Assembly (NCBI RefSeq): GCF_001528665.1
Contig: NZ_BBYJ01000004.1
Location: 374,472 to 438,471, forward strand
Direction: 5' to 3'
DNA length: 64,000 nucleotides
Source: Microtetraspora malaysiensis
GTDB lineage: Bacteria > Actinomycetota > Actinomycetes > Streptosporangiales > Streptosporangiaceae
The position numbers were made by a program, and so were the translations under genes. The notes under the pieces were generated by a model. That model did no database searches and had not been told where the DNA came from. It worked only from the letters and a program-made list of their open reading frames with translations. Of the stretch, positions 35,619-45,123 are shown piece by piece (the stretch's first letter is position 1; the number at the start of each line of letters is the position of its first letter).

Positions 35619-37584
35619 CGGCCGCCAGCTCCCGCCGGATGTCCTCGTCCTCCGGGGCGAGCTCGGCCGCCCGCAGGAGGTCCTCCCGGGCCTCCTCGTC
35701 GCGGCCGAGCGCCCGGAGCGCCACCGCCCGGTTGAACCGTACGGCCGGATCGTCCCCGAGTTCGAGCGCCCGGGTGAGGTCGGCCACCGCGTCCTCCGGC
35801 GCGCCCGTCTCGAACGCCAGGATCCCGCGGCTCACCCAGAGCGCGGCGAGCGCCGGATCGTGGCGCAGCCCCGTGTCGAAGGCCTTCCTCGCCTCGGCGT
35901 GCCTGCCCTCGGCCGCCTCCACCTGCCCCAGCACACACAGCAGGTACGCGTTGCGCGGGTCGAGGGCGAGCCCCTGGAGCGCGTCCGCGCGGGCCCTGCC
36001 GTACTCGCCGAACTCGACGAACAGCCCGGCGCGGTTGGCGTACGCGTCGGCGAACCCCGGGTCGAGTTCGAGGGCGTAGTCGAGGTCGGCCAGCGCGCCG
36101 GCGTGGTCTCCGGCCTGGAACCTGATCTCCGCCCGGTTGTAGTACGCCTCGGGGAACGGCGGCCCGGCCCGCATGGCCGTCTCGTAGTCGGCGACGGCGT
36201 CCTGCGGGCGGCCGAGCCGGTGCAGCAGGTTGCCCCTGCTGATGTAGTAGTCGGGATAGCCCGGGTCGGCCGCGACGGCCGCGTCCAGGTCGGCCAGCGC
36301 CCGCGCCGGGTCGCCGAGCATCGCGGTCAGCTGCCCCCGGTTCGCCCGCAGGACCAGCCGGTGGATGGGGTGCTCGCCGGGATCGAGGTCGCGGTCGGCG
36401 AGCTCGATCGCCTGCTCCACCAGCCGCAGCGCCTCCTCCGGCCGCCCCGCGCGCATCTCCACCAGCGCCTTGCCGTTGAGGTCGAAGCTCAGGTGGAAGG
36501 CCCGCTCCCTGCGGTCGGGCAGCGACGAGGTGATCGCGACCGCCTCGTTGATCCACGACAGCGCCTCGCCCACGTCACGCGCCGCCGGGTCGTGATGCCG
36601 CATCAGCAGCATCGCGGTCGCGTACGCGGCGGTGGCCCGGTTCTTGGGGTCGGCGCTCTCCCGCCGGGCCCGGTCCAGGATCGCCCGCGCCTCATCCTCC
36701 CGATCGACGGCCGCGAGCGCGCCCGCGGTGCGGTGGACGAGCGACCACCAGGCGTCCGGATCGGCATCCGGGTCGGCCTCGGTGTGGGCCCCGCGCAGCG
36801 CCCGCACGCCGAGCCGGGCCGCCGCGTGGTGGAAGCCCTCGGTGAAGTAGCGTTCCACCACCTCCGGCCCGTGCTCGTCCCCGCTCCGGCTCTCGTGGTA
36901 GCTGTGGTGCTCCTCCTCACCGCTCCGTCCCGCGACGGTCGCACCGCCGTCCGGCGCGGGGAGGGCGTGCCGCTTGAGCACGGCGGCGAGAACGGGATCC
37001 GCGCTCTCGGCGCAGACGACGACGGTGAGCAGCGCGGGGTCGATCCTGCGGAGCAGGACGGCGAGGAACTCCTGGTCCGTCTCGTCGGCCACGTCGGCGC
37101 GTTCCACGACGAGCGCGGCGGGCCCCACCTCCTTGAGGTGGTCGTGGACGAACTCCGCCAGCCCGTTGGCGAGCCGGAGCGTACGGCGCGGCGCGGGGAC
37201 GAGGATCCGCTCCGCCTTGGGGAGATGCGCCGCGAGCGACCCGCGCACAGCCGGCACAACGTCCCTCAACCCGGGGGCCGCCGCGCGGATCTCGATGTCG
37301 TGTGCGTCGACGAGTTCCTTTCGCGCCCCGGGGACGATCGCGTGGAGCAGCGCGCTCGCGACCGTGTACGGCGCCGCCCTGTGGCTGGGCGCGGCCGACT
37401 GATCGCCGGGGACGGGACGGATCCCCTGGAAGGTCCGATCGGAACCCGTCCCACCGTCCGGGCGGTCGGCCGACCGGCTGTGCGCCGGACCGGCCGTCAC
37501 ACCGACGACGACGGGGGGAGCCACGAGCGGGGGTATGTCACGTTCCCCGTTCCAGCGCCGCCCTTGGACCCACAGATGACGCAC
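35557..37584 (-). CDS. Large TPR-repeat protein with degenerate STAND/AAA-like N-terminus
   Basis: A 675-residue cytoplasmic protein. GTG at 37582-37584 has AGGGGA six bases upstream. Residues ~1-85 are Pro/Gly-rich; ~85-230 look like an AAA/STAND module that has kept a Walker-B-like strand ([19 protein letters not shown]) and sensor strand ([10 protein letters not shown]) but has no Walker A. Residues ~270-650 hold about ten TPR units (for example [38 protein letters not shown]). No kinase, protease or RiPP enzyme domain is seen. It lies 67 bp after the 24-residue peptide gene, with a strong hairpin between them. TPR proteins often bind peptides, so this peptide is the obvious partner, by inference. 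Confidence 0.85.
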   Translation of the reverse strand: MRHLWVQGRRWNGERDIPPLVAPPVVVGVTAGPAHSRSADRPDGGTGSDRTFQGIRPVPGDQSAAPSHRAAPYTVASALLHAIVPGARKELVDAHDIEIRAAAPGLRDVVPAVRGSLAAHLPKAERILVPAPRRTLRLANGLAEFVHDHLKEVGPAALVVERADVADETDQEFLAVLLRRIDPALLTVVVCAESADPVLAAVLKRHALPAPDGGATVAGRSGEEEHHSYHESRSGDEHGPEVVERYFTEGFHHAAARLGVRALRGAHTEADPDADPDAWWSLVHRTAGALAAVDREDEARAILDRARRESADPKNRATAAYATAMLLMRHHDPAARDVGEALSWINEAVAITSSLPDRRERAFHLSFDLNGKALVEMRAGRPEEALRLVEQAIELADRDLDPGEHPIHRLVLRANRGQLTAMLGDPARALADLDAAVAADPGYPDYYISRGNLLHRLGRPQDAVADYETAMRAGPPFPEAYYNRAEIRFQAGDHAGALADLDYALELDPGFADAYANRAGLFVEFGEYGRARADALQGLALDPRNAYLLCVLGQVEAAEGRHAEARKAFDTGLRHDPALAALWVSRGILAFETGAPEDAVADLTRALELGDDPAVRFNRAVALRALGRDEEAREDLLRAAELAPEDEDIRRELAAVSSDSPSRSAPPGECPPPDQ

Positions 37585-37611
37585 ACGCGCTCCCCTCGTC
37601 GCCCCCGGAAG

Positions 37612-37645
37612 GGCGAGACCATGCCGTACGGCGGCAGGTCTCGCC
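37612..37645 (-). terminator. Intercistronic attenuator hairpin between peptide and TPR genes
   Basis: Stem of 9 bp (GGCGAGACC at 37612-37620 with GGTCTCGCC at 37637-37645), one bulged base, then 5 bp (TGCCG with CGGCA) and a 5-nt loop. It starts 7 bp after the peptide stop and ends before the TPR ribosome site. Such partial terminators raise the dose of a small first gene over the large second one. Confidence 0.75.
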
Positions 37646-37651
37646 GGTCGC

Positions 37652-37726
37652 TCACGCGTGGTGCTTGGCGCTGGCCTGGCCGGAGAGCTGGACCGTGCCG
37701 GGCTTGTGAACAACGACCTTCTTCAT
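37652..37726 (-). CDS. 24-residue peptide gene upstream of the TPR protein
   Basis: ATG at 37724-37726 with AGAGG five bases upstream, an excellent ribosome site. The peptide begins MKKVVVHKPGTVQL and ends SAKHHA; codons show the genome's normal third-position GC. It is basic, Val-rich at the front, with Ser/Gln/Ala in the middle and a His-His-Ala end. There is no signal peptide, no Cys and no Asp/Glu, so it does not look like a lanthipeptide, lasso or thiopeptide precursor. It is followed by a hairpin and then the TPR gene. Role unknown: possible peptide signal, modified-peptide precursor or ligand of the TPR protein. Confidence 0.7.
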   Translation of the reverse strand: MKKVVVHKPGTVQLSGQASAKHHA

Positions 37727-37782
37727 CAGGGCCTCTCTGATCTCGTCTGAGGAACGACGCCCATGTCAACACGGACCACGTC

Positions 37783-37796
37783 AGGTCACAAGACCT
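37783..37796. promoter_or_regulatory. Inverted repeat upstream of the peptide gene
   Basis: AGGTC-ACAA-GACCT, 57 bp ahead of the peptide start; a TTGACA hexamer (minus strand, 37764-37769) lies between them. Possible operator and -35, but no good -10 is seen. Confidence 0.35.
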
Positions 37797-37862
37797 AGGC
37801 TGGTAATGGTCATTTCCCGATAAATCATGACAACTGCGCAACCGGGGCATGGCCGTGTCTAT

Positions 37863-37892
37863 TTGCGCTCGCTCCGCTCGCGCGGGCTCGGG
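37863..37892 (+). repeat. Fragment of a dispersed repeat
   Basis: Thirty bases identical to 63800-63829, beginning TTGCGCTCGCTCCGCTCG. It lies in the 298-bp gap between the peptide gene and the hemerythrin-like gene, which otherwise holds only regulatory-looking dyads. Confidence 0.7.
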
Positions 37893-38024
37893 CCGCCGGA
37901 CGACTGGTCAGGTTCGGGTGATTTGACCGGCGGTCGCCGATCATGATGTAGTCCGTGCCTGCGTCGCGGTGTACCCGGCAAGGAGATCGCCGAGGACATG
38001 GAGGCGCCGGAACATGGGACCACC

Positions 38025-38519
38025 ATGGAAACATCACACGAGCGCCTGGCGGCGTTCGGCAACCAGTTGATCGAAGTACACCTCTGGCTCCGGGAGGAGC
38101 TCGCCGCCCTCCGCGAGGACGTCGACGCCTATCTCGCCGGAGGCGCCCGCCCCCGCGATCTGCGGGCCCACTGCCTGACCTTCTGCACCGCCCTCCAGCG
38201 ACACCACGTCGGCGAGGACGGCGGCGCCTTCCCCGTGCTCGCGGAGCGATTCCCCGAGTTGCGCCCCGTGCTGGACGAGTTGCGCCGCGACCATCAGCTC
38301 GTGGAGGACTCCCTCACGCGACTGCAGGCCCTCCTCGACGGCCTGGGCCGCGAGACCGACCCCGTCATACTGCGCGGCGAGCTGGACAGCCTCGCCGCGC
38401 TGATGGAGACCCACTTCGTCTACGAGGAGAAGCGGATCCTCGCGGCGCTCAACACGCTGGACGCGCCGGAATGGGACCGTTCGCGGCCCGATTTCCTGCT
38501 CATCGGCGAGGAGACCTGA
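38025..38519 (+). CDS. Hemerythrin-like domain protein
   Basis: A 164-residue helical protein. ATG 38025 (GGGA six bases ahead) was chosen over 37998 because it begins METSHERLAAFGNQL, as family members do. Candidate diiron ligands: H19, H60 or H61, E64, H90, H130 and E134 or E135, in the order of a four-helix hemerythrin fold (RHHVGED, RRDHQLV, METHFVYEEK). Could bind oxygen or nitric oxide, or store iron; no partner gene. Confidence 0.88.
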   Translation: METSHERLAAFGNQLIEVHLWLREELAALREDVDAYLAGGARPRDLRAHCLTFCTALQRHHVGEDGGAFPVLAERFPELRPVLDELRRDHQLVEDSLTRLQALLDGLGRETDPVILRGELDSLAALMETHFVYEEKRILAALNTLDAPEWDRSRPDFLLIGEET

Positions 38520-38539
38520 CCGGTCCCCAGTGTTCCGAG

Positions 38540-38572
38540 CGCGCCGATCGGGAGCGGATCCCGATCGGCGCG
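38540..38572. terminator. Bidirectional hairpin terminator
   Basis: Perfect 14-base arms (CGCGCCGATCGGGA / TCCCGATCGGCGCG) with a 5-nt loop between the convergent hemerythrin-like and hydrolase genes. Confidence 0.85.
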
Positions 38573-38592
38573 TCGCACCGCAGGCAGCAGTA

Positions 38593-39324
38593 TCAGCCGA
38601 GGTGCCGGGCGAAGAACCGCAGCGTGCTGTCCAGCTCGAATGCCGGGATCTCCCCGTGCTTGCCGGGGTTGGCATGCAGCGTCTTCTCGGCCGAGGCCAA
38701 GGCGTCGAACAGCGCCAAGCCCTGGGCCCGCGGCATCCGTTCATCGTCCCACTGCAGCAGGAACTCCACCGGGACGGTGATTCTCGCGGCGGCCTCCGCC
38801 GATGCCGACGCCCCGCCCAGGCCCAGCACCGCGGCGCGGACCCGGGGTTCGGCGGCAACGAACGGAACGCCGAGTCCGCAACCCAACGACACACCCCAGT
38901 AGCCCACCGGACCAGCCCCGACGTGCTCGGCTTGCTGGACCCCGTCCAGGACCGCCTGCCATTCCGGGACGGTCTGGCGGGCTACGAGCGCCTGGAACCC
39001 AGCGATCAGCGGAGCCAGATCCTCTCCGGCGTCCGCGCGAGCCTGGTTCTCGGTCGCGATCCGGTTGTACTCCTCGTCCTTCGGCCGGTCGCCATGGCCG
39101 GGCACGTCGACCGCCACCACCGCGAACCCACACTCGGCCACGAAGCGGCGCGCACGGGCCACGATGCCGGGGGCCTTCTTGTGCTGACCGCCGCCATGTC
39201 CCATGAAGACAAGGGGACGCGTACCGGCGGCGCCTTCTGGCGTCCACAGCACGCCGGGAATCTCACCAAGGGTGAAGAGTTGTTCGGAGACACCGTCACA
39301 CGACGTCTCAGAGGTGAAGCGCAT
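38593..39324 (-). CDS. Alpha/beta hydrolase (dienelactone hydrolase-like)
   Basis: A 243-residue cytoplasmic hydrolase. The nucleophile Ser is in GVSLGCG (about residue 147), HGGG near residue 43 forms the oxyanion turn, and a late Asp (LLQWDDE) and His (NPGKHGEIP) complete the triad. The sequence resembles the dienelactone hydrolase/prolyl-peptidase-like group. Single gene, substrate unknown. Confidence 0.9.
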   Translation of the reverse strand: MRFTSETSCDGVSEQLFTLGEIPGVLWTPEGAAGTRPLVFMGHGGGQHKKAPGIVARARRFVAECGFAVVAVDVPGHGDRPKDEEYNRIATENQARADAGEDLAPLIAGFQALVARQTVPEWQAVLDGVQQAEHVGAGPVGYWGVSLGCGLGVPFVAAEPRVRAAVLGLGGASASAEAAARITVPVEFLLQWDDERMPRAQGLALFDALASAEKTLHANPGKHGEIPAFELDSTLRFFARHLG

Positions 39325-39472
39325 AGCGTTTCAGCCTTTCGGGATGCCTTCTGCGGGCACTCCCTAGGCCATGCGAGGGAGGGAGTCCCGACCTGTCACA
39401 GCGTTGATCGGTCTCACCTCCTCAGTTCGCGGCAGCGCACAGCGCCGTCGAACGTATCACAAAGTGCAAAAG

Positions 39473-39509
39473 ACGGGCGGGATCGGACAGTGCCGTCGAT
39501 CCCGCCCGT
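39473..39509 (-). terminator. Rho-independent terminator of ftsY
   Basis: Thirteen-base perfect arms (ACGGGCGGGATCG / CGATCCCGCCCGT), followed on the minus strand by CTTTTGC. It ends the ftsY transcript 12 bp after the stop codon. Confidence 0.9.
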
Positions 39510-39520
39510 TTCGGCGGAGC

Positions 39521-40687
39521 TCAGTCGCCCAGCAGGGCGTCCACGAACACCTCGGGGTCGAAGGGCGCCAGGTCGTCGGGCCCCTCGCCCAGGCCGACCA
39601 GCTTGACCGGCACGCCCAGCTCGCGCTGGACCGAGATGACGATGCCGCCCTTGGCCGTGCCGTCGAGCTTGGTCAGGGCGATGCCGGTGATGTTCACCGC
39701 CTCGGCGAACACCTGGGCCTGGCGCATGCCGTTCTGGCCGGTCGTGGCGTCGAGGACGAGCAGCACCTCGTCGACCACGGCCTTCTTCTCGATCACCCGC
39801 TTGACCTTGCCCAGCTCGTCCATCAGGCCGGTCTTGGTGTGCAGCCGTCCGGCGGTGTCGATGATGACCGTGTCGGCGCTGTCCTCGATGCCCTTGGCCA
39901 CCGCGTCGAACGCGACGGACGCCGGGTCGCCGCCCTCGGGGCCGCGTACGACGGCGGCGCCCACACGGTCACCCCAGGTCTGCAACTGGTCGGTCGCGGC
40001 CGCGCGGAACGTGTCCGCGGCGCCGAGGACGACCGTGTTGCCGTCGCCCACCAGGGCGCGGGCCAACTTGCCCGTCGTGGTCGTCTTGCCGGTGCCGTTC
40101 ACGCCGACGATCAGGAGCACGGCGGGCCGTCCCGCCGGCGACTTGGTGTGCAGAGTGCGATCCAGGTCGGGCGAGATCTGCTTGAGCAGTTCCTCCCTGA
40201 GCAGGCCGCGGACCTCCTCAGGAGTACGCGTGCCGAGGACCTTCACCTTGGTCCGCAGCTCCTCGACCATCGCCCGCGTCGGCGCGACGCCGACGTCGGC
40301 CGTGATCAGGATCTCCTCGATCTCGTCCCAGACCTCGTCGTCGAGCCGGTCGCGCGAGAGCAGTTCGAGGAGTCCCCTGCCCAGCACGCTCTGGGAGCGG
40401 GACAGGCGCGTGCGCAGCCGCACCATACGGCCGGCCGAGGGCGGCGGCACCTCGATCTCGGGCGCCTTGAGCAGCTCCTCCTCGGGCGGAGGAAGGGTGG
40501 TGATGGTGCCGCCCTCCCGGTCGACCGGGCCCTCCTGCGGAGGAACCTTCAGGTCCGGGATCTGCGGCTCCGGCGGCGCCTCCACCGGAGGGAGGTCCTT
40601 GGCTCTGGGCCGGAACAGGAACAGGCCGCCCACCGCCAGTACGGCGATGACGACGACCATCACGATGATGCCGAGGTAACCTTCCAC
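39521..40687 (-). CDS. ftsY: Signal recognition particle receptor FtsY
   Basis: A 388-residue SRP GTPase. GTG at 40685-40687 starts VEGYLGIIVM with an N-terminal membrane helix (residues 4-26) instead of the long acidic A domain, as usual in actinomycetes; a Pro/Glu linker follows. The N domain carries ADVGVAPTRAM; the G domain has G1 GVNGTGKTTT, the DTAGRLHT motif, and TKLDGTAKGG. It docks SRP-bound ribosomes at the membrane. Confidence 0.97.
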   Translation of the reverse strand: MEGYLGIIVMVVVIAVLAVGGLFLFRPRAKDLPPVEAPPEPQIPDLKVPPQEGPVDREGGTITTLPPPEEELLKAPEIEVPPPSAGRMVRLRTRLSRSQSVLGRGLLELLSRDRLDDEVWDEIEEILITADVGVAPTRAMVEELRTKVKVLGTRTPEEVRGLLREELLKQISPDLDRTLHTKSPAGRPAVLLIVGVNGTGKTTTTGKLARALVGDGNTVVLGAADTFRAAATDQLQTWGDRVGAAVVRGPEGGDPASVAFDAVAKGIEDSADTVIIDTAGRLHTKTGLMDELGKVKRVIEKKAVVDEVLLVLDATTGQNGMRQAQVFAEAVNITGIALTKLDGTAKGGIVISVQRELGVPVKLVGLGEGPDDLAPFDPEVFVDALLGD

Positions 40688-40784
40688 GCGCTCAAGTTTT
40701 CCAGACGCCCCCCGATGGTCCAGCACACCGCCCTGCTGAACCGCCGCGCCTTCGGCGCGGCAGGCTCACGCGAGCGCCTGTGAT

Positions 40785-40908
40785 CATTACGGCGCCGGAC
40801 CGTCACGCTCCGGGCGCGGCGGTGTCTGGACTGAGGAGCGAGCGGGGAGCGAGGGACGAGCGACTCCGAGCGACGAGGGAAGACATCGACTGAGGGCGCC
40901 CCGAGCCC
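40785..40908 (-). repeat. Dispersed intergenic repeat, copy 1
   Basis: About 120 bp between ftsY and smc that recurs, inverted relative to this copy, at 63824-63942. Two blocks are identical: 21 bases (40872-40892) and 24 bases (40812-40835, containing CTCAGTCCAGACACCGCC on the minus strand). The segment between them is rich in GAGCGA units and differs between copies. Not coding in either copy. Confidence 0.8.
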
Positions 40909-40939
40909 GCCGCGCCGGAGGCGCGGCAATAAGCACAGC

Positions 40940-43900
40940 TCAGTCGGCTACGCGCAGGCGTTGGCTGATCACCTGGGTGACGCCGTCGCCGCGCATGGAG
41001 ACTCCGTACAGCGCGTCGGCGATCTCCATGGTGCGCTTCTGGTGCGTGATGACGATGAGCTGGGAGTTCTCCCGCAGCTCCTCGAAGAGGGTCAGCAGGC
41101 GCTGGGTGTTGGTGTCGTCCAGGGCCGCCTCGACCTCGTCCATCACGTAGAACGGCGAGGGGCGCGCCTTGAAGATGGCGACCAGGAAGGCGACCGCGGT
41201 GAGCGAACGCTCGCCGCCGGACAGCAGCGACAGGCGCTTGACCTTCTTGCCGGGCGGGCGGGCCTCGACCTCGACCCCCGTGGTCAGCATGTCGGAGGGG
41301 TCGGTGAGCAGGAGGCGGCCCTCGCCGCCGGGGAAGACCCGTCCGAAGATCTCGGAGAACTCGCGGGCCACGTCCTCGTACGCCGCGGAGAACACCTGCT
41401 CGACCCGGTCGTCGACCTCCTTGACGACGAGGAGGAGGTCCCGGCGCGTCTTCTTGAGGTCTTCGAGCTGGGACGTCAGGAACGCGTGGCGCTCCTCAAG
41501 TGCGGCGAACTCCTCAAGCGCGAGCGGGTTGACCTTGCCGAGCTGCGTCATCTGACGGTCCGCCGTCTTGGCCCGCTTCTCCTGCTCCTCGCGGACGTAC
41601 GGGATCGGCGGCTCGCCCGGCACCGGGACCGCGGGACCGTACTCGGCGACCAGGGCCCCCGGCTCGACGCCGTACTCGTCGAAGGCCCGCTGCTCAAGCT
41701 GTTCGAGTCGCAGCCGCTGCTCGGTGCGGGCCATCTCGCTGCCGTGCGCCCGGTTGACCAGCCGGTCCAGCTCGCCGCCGAGCTCCCGGACGCGGATCCG
41801 CACGGTCTTGAGCTCCGCCTCGATCTCGCCGCGGGCCCGCTCGGCCTCGTCGCGCTCGGCCGCCGCCCGGTCGATGGAGCCGACGAGCGCCGTGAGCGCG
41901 GCCTGCGCGGCCCGCGCGACGGCGGCGGCGATCTGCGCCTGCCTGCGCCGCCGCTCGCGCTGCGCGGCCGCCCGGGCGCGGTCCTCGCGCTCGCGCTGCG
42001 CGGCGCGCAGCAGCCCTTCGGCGCGCCCGGCGATGCCTCTGACCCGCTCCTCCGCCGTGCGTACGGCGAGCCGGGCCTCCATCTCGGACTGCCTGCTCAC
42101 GCCGCAGGCGGCGGTCAGTTCGTCGCGCCTCTCGGTGGTGGGCTCGGCTTCCAGCTCCTGGGCGTACTCCGCCTCGGCCAGCCGCTCCTCCATCTCGGCC
42201 GCGTCCGCCTCCGCGGCCTGCCGGGCCTCCTCGGCGTCCTGTACGGACTTGGCCAGCCGGGCGCTCTCGTCATGGGCGGCCTTGACGGCGGCCTCCAGCC
42301 GGGCGAGCTGCTTGGCCGCGTCCGCCGCCCGGCGGTCGGCGTCCCGCTGCTTGGACCGGACCCGGTCCAGCACACCTTGGGCCGCGTTGAGGCCGTTCTG
42401 CGCGGTGTTGACGGCGTTCTGCACGGCGCTGACCCCGGCTTGGGCCTCGTTCACGCGCGCCTGCGCCGCCTCGAGCGCGAGCTGGGCCTCGGCCTCCGCG
42501 GCGACGGCCTGCTCCAGAAGTTCGGCGTTCTCCTCCGCGGCGGCGCGGGCGGCCTCCAGATCGACGGTCGCCTCGTCGAGCGCGGCCCGCATCTGCAGGG
42601 CTGAGCCGCCGCCGGAGCCGCCGCCGGCCTCGTACACACCGAGCAGGTCGCCCGCCCGGGTGACGGCCCGGATGCCCGGATGGCCCTCCACGACCTTGCG
42701 CGCGGCGGCGAGGTCCTCGACGACGAGAACCCCTGACAGCACGGCGTCGACGGCGGCGCGCAGCTCGTCCGGCGCGGTGACGAGATCGGCGGCCCAGACC
42801 GCGCCGGCGATGGGCACGGGGGGACGCGCCTTGCCGCGTTCGTGGTCGGTCGAGGCGATCAGCAGCCCGGCCCGCCCGCCGTCGTCGTCCCGCAGGTGTT
42901 CAAGCGCGGCGACGGCCCCCTCCAGCGAGGCCACGGCGACCGCGTCGGCGGCCAGCACGGCGGCGACGGCCGACTCTGCTCCCGGGCGTACGGCGAGCAT
43001 GGTCGCGATGGGGCCGAGCACGCCGGGGATGCCCGCGCCGAGCAGCGCGGCGGCCCCGTCGGCCCCCTGGGCGAGGCTCATCTCCAGCGCCTCGCGGCGG
43101 GCGTCGAGAGCGGCGACAGCGCGCTGCGACTCCTGGTCGGCGGCGCGGGCCGCGGCGACCGCGGACGTGGCGGCGGCGAGTGCCGCCCGGGGACCGGCGA
43201 CGGCTTCCTTGGCCCGCTCGACGGCCTCCTTGGCCTCGTCCACCAGCGCCCTGGCCGACTCAACGGCGGCACGGGCGATCTCCACGCCCTCCTCGGCCCC
43301 GTTCAGCTCGGCGGCGAGGGCCGGGTCAGCGGCGGGCTCATCGAGCTCGTGGGCGTCGCAGTCGGCCTGGGCGTGCTCGGCCCGCAGGCGCGCCTCGTCA
43401 AGGGCGCGGGAGAGCCGGCCGATCTCCTCTCCGGCGGCCCTGGCCCGGCTTCTGGCGGACTCGGCCTGGCCACGCAGCCGGGCCAGGCTCTCCCGGCGGT
43501 CGGCCGCGGCCCGGGCGGCGGCGGCCAGCCTGCGCTCCTCCAGGCTCAGCGCCTCCTCGGCCTCGGCGCGGATCTCCACCGCGGCCGACAGCCGTTCGCG
43601 CGTCTCGTCGAGCTCCTCCGAGAGGACGCGCTCCTTCTCGCGGACCTCGGCGGCCTCCCGCTCGAACTCCTCGGGATCACGGCCGCGCCGCTCGATCGAC
43701 GCCGCGTCGGCGGCGTGCCGTTCGCGCTCCAGGGCGAGCCCCTCGACGCCGCGCAGCCGTTCCCGCAGGGCGGAGAGCCGGTAGAACGTCTCCTGGGCGG
43801 CGGTGAGCCGCGGCTGGGCCTCGGCCGCCACGGCCTCCAGCTCGGCCTCGCGCCGCTGGTCGCGCCCGAGGTCGGCCTCGACCTGGGCCCGCCGGGCCTG

Positions 43901-44653
43901 TACGGCCGCCTCGTCGGCGGCCTCGCGTTCGAGGGTCTCGCGGAGGGTGACGACGTCGTCGGCGAGCAGCCGCAGGCGGGCGTCGCGCAGATCGGCCTGG
44001 ATGACGGCGGCCTTGCGGGCGATCTCCGCCTGGCGGCCCAGCGGCTTGAGCTGGCGGCGCAGCTCGGTCGTGAGGTCCTGTACGCGGTTGAGGTTGGCCT
44101 GCATCGCGTCGAGCTTCCGCAGCGCCTTCTCCTTGCGCTTGCGATGCTTGAGCACGCCCGCGGCCTCTTCGATGAACGCCCTGCGGTCCTCGGGGCCGGC
44201 GTGCAGGACCTGGTCGAGCTGGCCCTGGCCCACGATGACGTGCATCTCACGGCCGATGCCGGAGTCGGAGAGCAGCTCCTGGATGTCGAGGAGCCGGCAG
44301 GTGTCGCCGTTGATGGCGTACTCGCTCTGGCCGGAGCGGAACATGAGGCGGCTGATCGTCACCTCGGTGTAGTCGATCGGCAGCGCGCCGTCGGAGTTGT
44401 CGATCGTGAGCGTGACCTCGGCCCGGCCGAGGGGCGGCCGGCTGGAGGTGCCGGCGAAGATGACGTCCTCCATCTTGCCGCCGCGCAGCGACTTGGCGCT
44501 GTGCTCGCCCATCACCCAGGCGAGGGCGTCGACCACGTTGGACTTGCCGGAGCCGTTGGGGCCGACCACGCAGGTGATGCCGGGCTCGAACCGCAGGGTG
44601 GTCGCGGAGGCGAAGGACTTGAAGCCGCGCAGGGTCAAGGTCTTCAGATACAA
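40940..44653 (-). CDS. smc: Chromosome segregation ATPase SMC
   Basis: A 1237-residue condensin subunit. Walker A GPNGSGKSN is at residues 32-40, two long Ala/Glu/Arg-rich coiled coils flank a hinge at about 500-680, and the C-terminal head has the signature LSLLSGGERSL and Walker B FYVMDEVEAALDD. Starts at TTG (44651-44653) behind GGAGGGGG. It compacts and segregates the chromosome with ScpA/ScpB, which are encoded elsewhere. Confidence 0.97.
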   Translation of the reverse strand: MYLKTLTLRGFKSFASATTLRFEPGITCVVGPNGSGKSNVVDALAWVMGEHSAKSLRGGKMEDVIFAGTSSRPPLGRAEVTLTIDNSDGALPIDYTEVTISRLMFRSGQSEYAINGDTCRLLDIQELLSDSGIGREMHVIVGQGQLDQVLHAGPEDRRAFIEEAAGVLKHRKRKEKALRKLDAMQANLNRVQDLTTELRRQLKPLGRQAEIARKAAVIQADLRDARLRLLADDVVTLRETLEREAADEAAVQARRAQVEADLGRDQRREAELEAVAAEAQPRLTAAQETFYRLSALRERLRGVEGLALERERHAADAASIERRGRDPEEFEREAAEVREKERVLSEELDETRERLSAAVEIRAEAEEALSLEERRLAAAARAAADRRESLARLRGQAESARSRARAAGEEIGRLSRALDEARLRAEHAQADCDAHELDEPAADPALAAELNGAEEGVEIARAAVESARALVDEAKEAVERAKEAVAGPRAALAAATSAVAAARAADQESQRAVAALDARREALEMSLAQGADGAAALLGAGIPGVLGPIATMLAVRPGAESAVAAVLAADAVAVASLEGAVAALEHLRDDDGGRAGLLIASTDHERGKARPPVPIAGAVWAADLVTAPDELRAAVDAVLSGVLVVEDLAAARKVVEGHPGIRAVTRAGDLLGVYEAGGGSGGGSALQMRAALDEATVDLEAARAAAEENAELLEQAVAAEAEAQLALEAAQARVNEAQAGVSAVQNAVNTAQNGLNAAQGVLDRVRSKQRDADRRAADAAKQLARLEAAVKAAHDESARLAKSVQDAEEARQAAEADAAEMEERLAEAEYAQELEAEPTTERRDELTAACGVSRQSEMEARLAVRTAEERVRGIAGRAEGLLRAAQREREDRARAAAQRERRRRQAQIAAAVARAAQAALTALVGSIDRAAAERDEAERARGEIEAELKTVRIRVRELGGELDRLVNRAHGSEMARTEQRLRLEQLEQRAFDEYGVEPGALVAEYGPAVPVPGEPPIPYVREEQEKRAKTADRQMTQLGKVNPLALEEFAALEERHAFLTSQLEDLKKTRRDLLLVVKEVDDRVEQVFSAAYEDVAREFSEIFGRVFPGGEGRLLLTDPSDMLTTGVEVEARPPGKKVKRLSLLSGGERSLTAVAFLVAIFKARPSPFYVMDEVEAALDDTNTQRLLTLFEELRENSQLIVITHQKRTMEIADALYGVSMRGDGVTQVISQRLRVAD

Positions 44654-44885
44654 CGACCCGCCCCCTCCCTGCCCAGCTTTGCCGGAAGACTACCGGTCCC
44701 CTGGGACGGGAGGCGGCGGATATCACCCGAAGCGGTGCCAGGGGCCGCGCGACGGGCCCGATATGGAATACCCCTGGGGACAATTTTGTACGGAACCGGG
44801 ATTATCGAACCGTTGACGGGAAGGCCTATCGGGACGAATGCGTTTATACCGGCCGCAAAAATGCATTGGGCTACACAAATGACAA
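44654..44885. other. Gap upstream of smc
   Basis: About 230 bp between the terminator of the small coiled-coil gene and smc. It includes AT-rich patches (44780-44880) that probably contain the smc promoter, but no clear -35/-10 pair was assigned. No gene seen. Confidence 0.4.
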
Positions 44886-44908
44886 GGGACGCCTTTGGCA
44901 GGCGTCCC
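44886..44908 (-). terminator. Hairpin terminator of the small coiled-coil gene
   Basis: Eight-base arms GGGACGCC / GGCGTCCC with a 7-nt loop, followed on the minus strand by TTGTCATTTG. Lies 20 bp after the stop of the 64-residue gene. Confidence 0.75.
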
Positions 44909-44928
44909 TGACGGTGATTCCTCCGGCC

Positions 44929-45123
44929 TCAGGTGAGGGCCGGCTCGCGATCCTCCAGCCGGACCAGTGCCTCATCCCGAGACTGCGCCGCCAGCGCGTC
45001 GTTCTGTGCCTGGAGCCGGGTGAGTTCTGCCTCCAGGTCCCGGATGCGCTGCTGGAGGCGGCGCATTTCGGAGACCATCCGAGGATCAGGACCGCCGACG
45101 TGGCCGAGTAGAGCCTTCGCCAT
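44929..45123 (-). CDS. Small coiled-coil protein between smc and acyP
   Basis: A 64-residue protein, MAKALLGHVGGPDPRMV followed by a heptad-rich helix (EMRRLQQRIRDLEAELTRLQ). GGAGG lies ten bases before the ATG and a terminator follows. The position, start and length fit a small conserved protein seen in this cluster in actinomycetes. It probably forms a short dimeric coiled coil; function unknown. Confidence 0.78.
   Translation of the reverse strand: MAKALLGHVGGPDPRMVSEMRRLQQRIRDLEAELTRLQAQNDALAAQSRDEALVRLEDREPALT

Noticed and set aside
41568-43784. 738-residue plus-strand frame antisense to smc
   Set aside because: Composition is Ala/Ser/Arg noise mirrored from the smc coiled coil; the sense frame carries all SMC motifs.
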